The translations under genes and the position numbers were made by a program. A stretch of DNA of 64,000 nucleotides, from assembly GCA_029012285.1 (NCBI GenBank), contig JAQXLU010000154.1, forward strand, positions 1-64,000, in the 5' to 3' direction. Within the stretch, counting starts at the first letter, position 1. Each line of letters opens with the position of its first letter. Source of the DNA: Clostridiales bacterium. GTDB lineage: Bacteria > Bacillota > Clostridia > Christensenellales > Aristaeellaceae. Below the pieces are notes generated by a model, which did no database searches, was not told the DNA's origin, and saw only the letters and a list, made by a program, of their open reading frames with translations. This document shows positions 16,304 to 23,819 of the stretch, one piece after another.

Positions 16304-17183
16304 TGTTGGACACCACCTTTCTTGTCAGCAGCAGCACGATGCCCAGCACCAGCAGCACGTTGATGATGTACACCACCGATAGAGCGGAGCCCACGCCGAT
16401 CTTGTTCTGCTCAAAGGCGAAGGAGTAGGCCTCCTGGGCGATCTGACTGGTCAGGAACACGTCGACGATGGTGTAGATGAGCACAAAGACAACGATGTGC
16501 ATGATGGAGGGAATGGTGACCTTCCAGAAGGTTTCATAGCCGGTTGCGCCCTCGATCTTCGCCACCTCGTACATGCTCGGGCTGATGGACTGGAGCGCCG
16601 CCAGGAACACCAGCGTCTGCACGCCGGAGCGGGAGATGATGTTGAAAATGTTCTCCACAAACTGGATGATGGGGCTGAGGTACATCATGGGGATGGAGGT
16701 GTAGCGCACCAGCATCCGGGCTACGAAGCTTTGGGCGAACAATCCGCCGGTTTGCAAGGTGTCGGTGCCGGTGGTGATCGTCAGCATGTCGGTGACGACC
16801 TCCAGGCCCAGGATGATGGGCAGGAAGAAAATCATACGCACGATGGCGCGGCCCTTGAACTGCCGGTTGGCCAAAAGTGCCAGGAACAGCGACAGCAGCG
16901 TGATGAGCGGCACGTCGATGAGCATGTTGGTGTTCTCCGTCGCAAAGACGCGCAGAATCTGCGTCTTGTCGGTGGAAACCTCGGTGGTGAAGAGGTTGAT
17001 GTAGTTCTGCACACCGATGAAGTCAAACTTCATGTTGCCCACATCGTCAATGGTGATCTTCTGGAAGGAGTAGAAGATCGTTTCCGCCAGGGGTTTTAAG
17101 AAGAACATCACAAAGCCCAGCAGGAAAGGCAGCAGGAACGTGAAGCCCAGCAGCTTCCGTTTGGTGTTATAGGACAGTTTCAC
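16296..17183 (-). CDS. Carbohydrate ABC transporter permease, MalF type (second pair)
   Basis: The protein has 295 residues, six membrane helices, and an EAA loop SPSMYEVAKIEGATGYETFWKV. The start codon is GTG at 17183, with GGAGG 6 bp upstream, and it overlaps the DUF5696 stop as GTGA, so expression is coupled. The LPFLLGFVMFFLKPLAE segment is the usual first helix of LplB/MalF permeases. It pairs with the downstream MalG-type protein. A second, independent permease pair is encoded 5 kb upstream in the same operon. Confidence 0.9.
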   Translation of the reverse strand: MKLSYNTKRKLLGFTFLLPFLLGFVMFFLKPLAETIFYSFQKITIDDVGNMKFDFIGVQNYINLFTTEVSTDKTQILRVFATENTNMLIDVPLITLLSLFLALLANRQFKGRAIVRMIFFLPIILGLEVVTDMLTITTGTDTLQTGGLFAQSFVARMLVRYTSIPMMYLSPIIQFVENIFNIISRSGVQTLVFLAALQSISPSMYEVAKIEGATGYETFWKVTIPSIMHIVVFVLIYTIVDVFLTSQIAQEAYSFAFEQNKIGVGSALSVVYIINVLLVLGIVLLLTRKVVSNNG

Positions 17184-19840
17184 TCTTTGCCTCCTTCCTG
17201 GACGAGCAGGTAGGTACCTGCCTCGACCACGCCGTGGGCAGATTCAAAGGGCAGCGAGGTGTAGTTGGTCACCACATGCACGCCGTTTTCGTAGGTGGTT
17301 TCAAACACGTCCTTGGCAAGGATCACATGGTTCGTGATCTGCTTTCCGCCGATGGCAGCGCGCAGCTGGGCACAGGTATCCGCGGCCTTCAGGATCTCGT
17401 CCTTCCACTCGCTCCAATCCACCGCGTAAAGGGACTCGAAGTGGCTGGTCTTGAGGATGTCGGGGTTCTTGTAGGTTACGGTGTACTTCACGCCCATGCC
17501 CAATTCAGCCGCCTGCATCAGGTAGTAATCCAGGCTGCGGGAATTGAGGTTCACATCCTGGCCGATGACACCGGTCAAGCCGCGAAGCGACAGCTGACGG
17601 AAGGGCACGGTGCAGTAGAAGGATGCGTACTGGCTGGAGGTGCGGGACACGTTCACCGCGTAGTCCGCCATGGGGGCTAATTCGGAGGAGGGATCGTTCA
17701 GCGTCAGGGGCGCAGCGGCCTTCAATTCCGCCAGGGAGGCTTCCACCAGCTTGTTTGCCTGCACCTGGTTGATGGTGCTGTTGTAGCGCAGGTCCGCGAA
17801 CACGTCATGCCCCAGGTCGCCGATGGAGAGCTTCAGGTTCAACCCCTGATCGTTTAGCCCTGTCAGGAATTTTTCCGTCACATAGGGCAGGTATTTGGGG
17901 GACAGGCGGGTGTAGGAGCGGATGGGATCCCAGCGGCCGTTAAAGATCGCGCTATCCGGGGTGTAGAGGTAGATTTCCGCCGCCTTGTTGCTGTAATCGC
18001 GCAGGGCGTGCTGATAGGGGATGTAGTCCCGCCCGTTTACGTACACGCGGGAGAGGTTCACCTGCCAGTAGAGGTCGGTGCCCCTCTTTTCCGCGGCGGA
18101 CAGCAGCGCCTGCATCTCCTCCACCGAGCCATTTTCCTTCACCAGGCGCGCGCCGTCGTTCAGGCGGGAGATCACGCCGCCGTTGAAGGCGCCGTCATAC
18201 TGCACCACGCTGCCCTCGGGGAGCGCCTCGACGATCTCCTGGGCCTCCTTGTAGGTGGTCATGGAGGTGATGTTGTCGTAGGGAATGCCGATGAAGCGGT
18301 CGATCAGCGTGACCGCACCCACGACCTCCACAAAGGCCTTGGGGCCCTCGGGGGCGGTGATGCCCACGCCGGACTGGGCGGAAAGGTAAGAACGGTAGTC
18401 CATCGCCATGTCGAAGTAGGTGACCTCGCTGGCGTAGGGCTTGTAGCGCACGGTGAAGTCCATCACGATGTGGCCGGAATCCGCCACGAAGGTGGGGCTG
18501 GAGTCAGCGTACGCGCCGTTGATCTTCACGCTGGCGTGTTCCAGCGTATCGACGGACACATAGGCCTTATTGGTGCCGGTGTACGACTTTTTCTTGCCTG
18601 TGCCACTGGTGGTGCCCAGGGTGATGTGGAGGTTAGCAGTGTCCATGCCCTCCTCAATGATGGCGAGCAGACCATGGGTGGAGGGCTCCACACCATTGAT
18701 GACGCCAAACAGGGGCATGCGCAGCTCCTCGGCATACTCGGACTGGTAGTAGTAGTCGGCGTAGTAGTTGTTGTCCATGTAGGGACGGTCGTACTTGGTC
18801 ATGCTGCCCACGAAGGTGTTGAAGCGCATCAGCGCGCCGGAGCCGTCGGGGGTGAGGAAGTAGCCATCGTTCTCCTCGGCGGCGGGCAGGGCTGCCAGGT
18901 TGGGCAGCACGGCGATGCGCTGCATCTTGTAGAAGTCGTTGCCCACCGTGATGTCGCCGGTGGGAATGTGGGCCAGCAACTCGCCGCCGTCCAGGGTGAA
19001 CTCAATGGCCACGTTGAACTGGGCCGGCTCATGGAAGGTGGGGGTCACGCCGAAGGCCGCGCAGTCCTCAATGAGCATCTCGCGGGTGTAACCGATCAGG
19101 GAGGTCAGCTTGATCAGCGCGTCGCGCAGGGAGGGCGCGGGGCTGATGCCGGAGAAGAACTGGTCGTAGCTCAGGTCCTCGGGCTGGGGATCAGGCTGAT
19201 TGGCCTTGGGGTTGATGCGGTAGCACTGATGCAGCATGTCCAGGTAGCGCTGGTGCTGCTTTTCGTCAATGATACCGTCGGCAAGCAACTGATCCACCGC
19301 GGGGAGGATGAAGCCCTCGTAGCGCTCCTTGGGGAAGCGGGCGGGCAGGTACTCCAGGTACACCTTGGAGTCGCCCTCGTTGATGTCCATCTCCACCCGC
19401 ACGCCGCCTACAATGCGGTAGAGCTTGTAGGTCTGGAAGGCGACGCAGTTCTTGTAGGAATTCCAGACGGTTTCGGTGTTGTCCTCGCCGCGGAAGGTGA
19501 GCTCCAGCAGGGCCAGGGCGGCTGTGTCATCCGGGGAAGCGCCCTCCATCGCGGAGGACCAGGTGCGGCCGGTGGCGTCGTCCGTCAGGGTCAGCACGAG
19601 GGTTTCGGTGTCCAGGGCCAGGGTGCGTCCGCCGTTTTGCGCCACGGTGACCACGCCGCCCAGGGGGATTTCCTCCCCCTTGGCCACAGACGCGCTCGTC
19701 GTTGCGGGGATGTCCGCCGCCTGCAGGGAAAAGGCCGGGTAGTAGAAGATCAGCGCGCCGGCGACGATGACGAGGGCCAGGATGCCCAGCGTCCAGGCAA
19801 TGGGGTGCGCGCCGTAGATATTCTTGATTTTATCCATCAT
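17180..19840 (-). CDS. DUF5696 family membrane-anchored extracellular protein
   Basis: The protein has 886 residues with one N-terminal transmembrane helix (about 14-34) and a large extracellular part. The sequence has the character of DUF5696 proteins that occur in sugar ABC operons of Paenibacillus and Clostridia. The central part looks like a glycoside-hydrolase-type barrel (PEGSVVQYDGAFNGGVISRL, LYWQVNLSRVYVNGRDYIPY), and an N-terminal beta-rich region precedes it. I see no proven catalytic pair. A role in binding or trimming the imported glycan at the membrane is inferred from its position between the YIP1-like and MalF-type genes. Start ATG at 19840 has AAGGAGG 10 bp upstream. Confidence 0.8.
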   Translation of the reverse strand: MMDKIKNIYGAHPIAWTLGILALVIVAGALIFYYPAFSLQAADIPATTSASVAKGEEIPLGGVVTVAQNGGRTLALDTETLVLTLTDDATGRTWSSAMEGASPDDTAALALLELTFRGEDNTETVWNSYKNCVAFQTYKLYRIVGGVRVEMDINEGDSKVYLEYLPARFPKERYEGFILPAVDQLLADGIIDEKQHQRYLDMLHQCYRINPKANQPDPQPEDLSYDQFFSGISPAPSLRDALIKLTSLIGYTREMLIEDCAAFGVTPTFHEPAQFNVAIEFTLDGGELLAHIPTGDITVGNDFYKMQRIAVLPNLAALPAAEENDGYFLTPDGSGALMRFNTFVGSMTKYDRPYMDNNYYADYYYQSEYAEELRMPLFGVINGVEPSTHGLLAIIEEGMDTANLHITLGTTSGTGKKKSYTGTNKAYVSVDTLEHASVKINGAYADSSPTFVADSGHIVMDFTVRYKPYASEVTYFDMAMDYRSYLSAQSGVGITAPEGPKAFVEVVGAVTLIDRFIGIPYDNITSMTTYKEAQEIVEALPEGSVVQYDGAFNGGVISRLNDGARLVKENGSVEEMQALLSAAEKRGTDLYWQVNLSRVYVNGRDYIPYQHALRDYSNKAAEIYLYTPDSAIFNGRWDPIRSYTRLSPKYLPYVTEKFLTGLNDQGLNLKLSIGDLGHDVFADLRYNSTINQVQANKLVEASLAELKAAAPLTLNDPSSELAPMADYAVNVSRTSSQYASFYCTVPFRQLSLRGLTGVIGQDVNLNSRSLDYYLMQAAELGMGVKYTVTYKNPDILKTSHFESLYAVDWSEWKDEILKAADTCAQLRAAIGGKQITNHVILAKDVFETTYENGVHVVTNYTSLPFESAHGVVEAGTYLLVQEGGKE

Positions 19841-19855
19841 CTTGCGTGCACCTCC

Positions 19856-20485
19856 TTACAGCCTGCGCATCAATTCCTCAAACACGCTGGAGAAGAAGGA
19901 AACCATGCGCTCCAGCATTGTGAAGAGGAGGATGCCGATGAAGAGAATGATCGCCGCTGCCACGACGGACATGATGATGGACATGACGCTGCCGCCAAAG
20001 CCATATTCATGGATGGTCGTCAATCCCGCCAGCACCAGGAAGGCGAAGTACACATAGCACAGCAACTGGATGGAGGTGAGGATCATGACCTCCTCCGTGG
20101 CCACGAAATTGCTGGCGAAGGTGACGATCACATCGCCGATGATGAGCACCGTCAGGCTGTAGCACAGGACGATATAGATGTCCTTCATCTTGCCCTTGCC
20201 GTTGAAGAGCGTCGTGATGGTCCAGTTGGACACGGTGAAGAGCGCCACCACGGAGATCGAGGACACGAACAGGGACAGTGCATCCATCTCCGCGATGTTG
20301 TTGGTGTTCATCACAAAGCCCGTGTACTGGAACTTCAGGCAGTTGAGCACCGCGTAGGCAATCAGCAGCAGCGTTGCGATGAGGAGGCTGCCGTGGTTGC
20401 GGAAGCGGATCTCGAAGAATGCGTCGAAGGGGTGAATCAGCGACTGACCCCAGTAATGGAGTTTATCCTTGGTCACAAGCTTCAT
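19856..20485 (-). CDS. YIP1-like integral membrane protein
   Basis: The protein has 209 residues with five hydrophobic segments (SLLIATLLLIAYAVLNCL; LFVSSISVVALFTVSNW; VLCYSLTVLIIGDVIV; LLCYVYFAFLVLAGL; SIIMSVVAAAIILFIGILLF). The N-terminal HPFDAFFEIR motif and the layout fit the YIP1 family. Its function in bacteria is unknown. The ATGA overlap with the NHL gene couples their translation. A fixed position between NHL and DUF5696 genes suggests that it is a subunit or assembly factor of the transport system. Confidence 0.72.
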   Translation of the reverse strand: MKLVTKDKLHYWGQSLIHPFDAFFEIRFRNHGSLLIATLLLIAYAVLNCLKFQYTGFVMNTNNIAEMDALSLFVSSISVVALFTVSNWTITTLFNGKGKMKDIYIVLCYSLTVLIIGDVIVTFASNFVATEEVMILTSIQLLCYVYFAFLVLAGLTTIHEYGFGGSVMSIIMSVVAAAIILFIGILLFTMLERMVSFFSSVFEELMRRL

Positions 20486-21954
20486 TTTCTCGCCCCCTTC
20501 TTCTGCTTGCGGTGATAGTTGACCTCGCTGCCCAGCACCGCGCCGATGAGCACCACCGCCACGATGGCGATGATCCAGAAGTTGTCCTTCATCACGTTGG
20601 TGCGGTGGCCCTTGTAGGCCTTGGAGTAGAACTCCCGGTTGTTGCCCAGCTTAAAGTTGTACATGGCCTCCTCGTATTCTTCCTTCATCAGCAAATTTTT
20701 GCCGATGCCGACGTAGGCGGTCTCGAGGTTGGCGCACAACCGGAGCACCTCTTCAAAATGGGCGGTGGCGACGTCCCATTCGCCGTTGTAGTACGCCTCG
20801 CCCGCCTTGAGCAGGGCGGTGCCGAAATCGGTGGGCTCGTAGATGTAGGCGCACTTGAGGTCGCTGTCGCCGATGATGAGCTTGTCGCCCAGCCAGGCGA
20901 TGGTGCTGGGGGTCTTGAACTGCCCCGTTGCCGCGCCCTTGGAGCCGAACACGCAGAGCAATTCGCCGTCAAAGTTGTACAGGAACACATGGCCGTAGGT
21001 CTTGTCCAGCACGGCGTAGGTGCCGTAGGGCTTGACCGCGATGTCCACAAAGGCGGAGAGCTTGTCGGTCTTCAGGTCGCCGATGACAGCGATGTTGCCC
21101 ATCTCGCGCAGCACGTTTTTGCCCTGGAAGTTCAGCCGGAACACGCACTTGGCGGAGGAGTAGTCACTGGTCACGGCCATCACGAAGCCTTCGCCGTCCA
21201 GGGCGACGTTGTTGAAGGCGGGCGCGTAGGTCTTGCCCATCTTTTCCTTCTGCTTGTCCGAGGCGATGGATTTCCACAGGAAGTCCACCATGTTGATCTG
21301 GGGCTCGTTCACGCCGAAGTAGCGGGAGAAGGTGCCGTCCTCGTTCAACTCAATGATGCCCTCGTAGGAGGACTGCACGACCACATAAATGCGGTCGGCG
21401 TTGTCCACGGTGATCTTGGAGGGCTTGAACTCGGTTTCGCCACTCATGTTCTCCGGGCGGAGGATGGCGCGCTTGAAGGCGTAGTTGTTCGCGCCGTCCA
21501 GCACCAGGATGCGCTGGTTGCCGGTGTCGCAAACGTAAAGCTCATCCGCCTTCTCGTGGTAGAACACGCCCTCGGGGTTGGTGAGGGTGACGTTCTGGCC
21601 GTCAATCTGCGCGTTCTTCTTGTTCTCGTCCTTCACGTTCTTGATGAAGGCGGTGAACTGGCCGTTTTCATCCAGGATATAGATGATGGAGGCGGTGCGG
21701 TCCACCACGAAGATGCGGCCATCTTCGCTGGTGCACACGTCGGTGACGGTTTCCAGCGCGCGGCCAGCCTTGGCCACGGTGGTGGAGTCGATCACCTGGG
21801 CGAGCACGAAGGGCGCGGGGGTTGACTTAATGTTGCGGAAGAAATCATAGGTGTACCCCTGGTACACATTGCTGGAGCCGTCCGCCGCAAGCGCGGTGCA
21901 GCTGGTGAAGAGCATCAAGGCGGATAGCAGAAGCAGAACGATTCGTTTCATCAT
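20482..21954 (-). CDS. Membrane-anchored NHL-propeller protein with TPR-like region
   Basis: The protein has 490 residues. A signal sequence ending LMLFTSCTALAADG could be cleaved by signal peptidase I, or its Cys could be a weak lipobox. NHL-type blades follow (VTDVCTSEDGRIFVVDR, LTNPEGVFYHEKADELYVCD, NRIYVVVQS-like, FVDIAVKPYGTYAVLDK). Residues about 380-440 are helical TPR-like repeats (ALLKAGEAYYNGEWDVATAHFEEVL). A C-terminal transmembrane helix (WIIAIVAVVLIGAVLGSEV) and a Lys/Arg tail anchor it. It would present an extracellular propeller next to the permeases, perhaps to bind glycan or organise the complex. The start has GGAGGC 6-8 bp upstream. Confidence 0.82.
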   Translation of the reverse strand: MMKRIVLLLLSALMLFTSCTALAADGSSNVYQGYTYDFFRNIKSTPAPFVLAQVIDSTTVAKAGRALETVTDVCTSEDGRIFVVDRTASIIYILDENGQFTAFIKNVKDENKKNAQIDGQNVTLTNPEGVFYHEKADELYVCDTGNQRILVLDGANNYAFKRAILRPENMSGETEFKPSKITVDNADRIYVVVQSSYEGIIELNEDGTFSRYFGVNEPQINMVDFLWKSIASDKQKEKMGKTYAPAFNNVALDGEGFVMAVTSDYSSAKCVFRLNFQGKNVLREMGNIAVIGDLKTDKLSAFVDIAVKPYGTYAVLDKTYGHVFLYNFDGELLCVFGSKGAATGQFKTPSTIAWLGDKLIIGDSDLKCAYIYEPTDFGTALLKAGEAYYNGEWDVATAHFEEVLRLCANLETAYVGIGKNLLMKEEYEEAMYNFKLGNNREFYSKAYKGHRTNVMKDNFWIIAIVAVVLIGAVLGSEVNYHRKQKKGARK

Positions 21955-21966
21955 CTGTACGCCTCC

Positions 21967-22884
21967 TTAATCCTTCATGCCCGAGGTGGACATGGTCTCG
22001 ATGACGTTGGACTGGGAGATGACGAACACCGCCACAGGGACCAGCATCATGATGAGGGAAACCGCGGAGGAGACGCCGGTGCGTGCGATACCGCCGGACA
22101 CCAGCTGGCTGAGCACGTAGGACACGGGCTTGAGCTCCTCGGAGTAGATGAACACGCCGCCGGTGGTGCCCCACATCTGCTGGAAGGACAGGATGATCAG
22201 CGTGATCCAGGCGGGCTTGCACAGGGGCATGATGATCTTCCAGTAGATGGTGAACTCGTTGGCGCCGTCGATGGTGGCGGCCTCCAGCAGGGAGTCGGGG
22301 ATCTGGCCGATGAAGTTCTTCATCAGGTACAATCCCAGGGTGCCGCCGATGGCCGTGAGGATGACCGCCCAGTAGGTGTCCACCAGACCCAGGTAGGTCA
22401 TGATGAGGTAGTTGGGGATGGCGGTCACGGAGGAGGAGAACATCAGCGCGTACACGATCATCTCGCTCATCACCTTGGAGCCGGGGAAGGTGTACTTCGC
22501 CAGTGCGAAGGCTGCCAGCGACCCCAGCATCACCGTGCCCAGGGTGCCCAGACCCGTGATGACCGCGGTGTTGTAGATGTAGCGGGAAAGCGGCACGTCG
22601 AAGGACTCCAGGATGAAGCTCAGGTCGAAGAAGTTATCCAGCGTGGGGTTATCCACCGTCAGCCGGGGCGGGAAAATGAAGATCTCGCTCATGGGCTTGA
22701 AGGCGGACACCACGGTGTAAATCAGCGGGAACAGGGAAAACAGACCAAACAGACCCAGGAACACCATCAGCGAGATATCCACCGCCAGCGAGCGGCGGGT
22801 GCGCAGCTTTCTGCGGCGTAGCCATGCCCTCAGACCGGTCTTCTTGGGAGGCTTGGGGTAAAGACTCTTCTTTTTCTTTGCCAT
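21967..22884 (-). CDS. Carbohydrate ABC transporter permease, MalG type (first pair)
   Basis: The protein has 305 residues with six membrane helices. The EAA loop is IPDSLLEAATIDGANEFTIYWKIIMP. A basic N-terminal tail (KKKKSLYPKPPKKTGLRAW) precedes the first helix. It lies 14 bp after the MalF-type gene and 12 bp before the NHL gene. It should form a channel with the product of 22899-23804 and receive substrate from the adjacent binding protein. Confidence 0.92.
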   Translation of the reverse strand: MAKKKKSLYPKPPKKTGLRAWLRRRKLRTRRSLAVDISLMVFLGLFGLFSLFPLIYTVVSAFKPMSEIFIFPPRLTVDNPTLDNFFDLSFILESFDVPLSRYIYNTAVITGLGTLGTVMLGSLAAFALAKYTFPGSKVMSEMIVYALMFSSSVTAIPNYLIMTYLGLVDTYWAVILTAIGGTLGLYLMKNFIGQIPDSLLEAATIDGANEFTIYWKIIMPLCKPAWITLIILSFQQMWGTTGGVFIYSEELKPVSYVLSQLVSGGIARTGVSSAVSLIMMLVPVAVFVISQSNVIETMSTSGMKD

Positions 22885-22898
22885 TTTCTATCCCCTCC

Positions 22899-23804
22899 TT
22901 AACCGATCTTGCGCAGGACCTTCTGCACCAGGATGTTGCAGAACAGCATGAGCAGGAACAGGAACACAGCGATCGTACAGGCATAGCCCATCTCGTAGCG
23001 CAGATTGCCGTAGTCATGCAGGTGCGTCATGATGGTGTGGCCCGCATAGTTGACGGACGGGAAGCCAACCAGGTCCAGGGAGATCTGGCTGACGGAGAAC
23101 GAGTTGGTGATCTGCATCACCGCGCCGAACATCAGCTGGGGCTTCATTGCCGGGAGGGTGATGTACCACAGCTCCTGCCAGCGGTTCTTGATGCCCTCCA
23201 CCGCGCCAGCCTCGTACATCGCGCGATCCACGGTCTGCAGGCCTGCGATGAAGGATAGGAAGGACACGCCCAGGCTCATCCAGATCTGCACGATGATCAG
23301 GATGGGCATGATGTAGGCCTCTGTGGTCAGCCAGTAGATGGGCTCCTGCAGGATGCCCAGCTTCATCAGCCAGGCGTTGGCGTAGCCGTAGGTGTCGGAG
23401 GAGAAGATCAGCTTCCACACCAGGTACACATTGCCGGAGATGGAGGGCGCGTAGAACACCAGCGTCATGATGGCGCGGGGGATGCGCGGCAGCTCGTTGA
23501 TCAGCCAGGCAAAGAGGAAGCACATCAGGTAGGACAGCGGGCCCGTCAGGATGGCGAACACCATGGTGTTCTTGATGGCGGTGAGGAACACATCGTCCTC
23601 CACGATGAGGGTGATGTAGTTCGTAAGGCCAATCCAGTCAGGCATGGAGGTCATGTTAAAGGACGTGAAGCTCAGGAAAATGGCGGCGGCAACCGGCAGC
23701 ACCGTGAACAGGATGAACACGAGGGCGAAGGGAGCCACCATGAGATACTGATTGCGGTATTTCTTCATGGATGCGCCAAGCGGCAGCTTTTTTGCAGACG
23801 TCAT
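22899..23804 (-). CDS. Carbohydrate ABC transporter permease, MalF type (first pair)
   Basis: The protein has 301 residues and six membrane helices, starting with YLMVAPFALVFILFTVLPV. The EAA-type loop is VDRAMYEAGAVEGIKNRWQELWY. The ATG at 23804 has GGAGGGAG about 9 bp upstream. It is 15 bp after the second binding-protein gene. The pair 22899/21967 is complete and differs clearly from the pair 16296/15224, so it is not a recent duplication. Confidence 0.92.
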   Translation of the reverse strand: MTSAKKLPLGASMKKYRNQYLMVAPFALVFILFTVLPVAAAIFLSFTSFNMTSMPDWIGLTNYITLIVEDDVFLTAIKNTMVFAILTGPLSYLMCFLFAWLINELPRIPRAIMTLVFYAPSISGNVYLVWKLIFSSDTYGYANAWLMKLGILQEPIYWLTTEAYIMPILIIVQIWMSLGVSFLSFIAGLQTVDRAMYEAGAVEGIKNRWQELWYITLPAMKPQLMFGAVMQITNSFSVSQISLDLVGFPSVNYAGHTIMTHLHDYGNLRYEMGYACTIAVFLFLLMLFCNILVQKVLRKIG

Positions 23805-23819
23805 CGTTGTCTCCCTCCT

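Noticed and set aside
18008-20515. 835-aa plus-strand ORF
   Set aside because: It is a shadow of the DUF5696 and YIP1-like genes, with repetitive His/Val/Gly composition.
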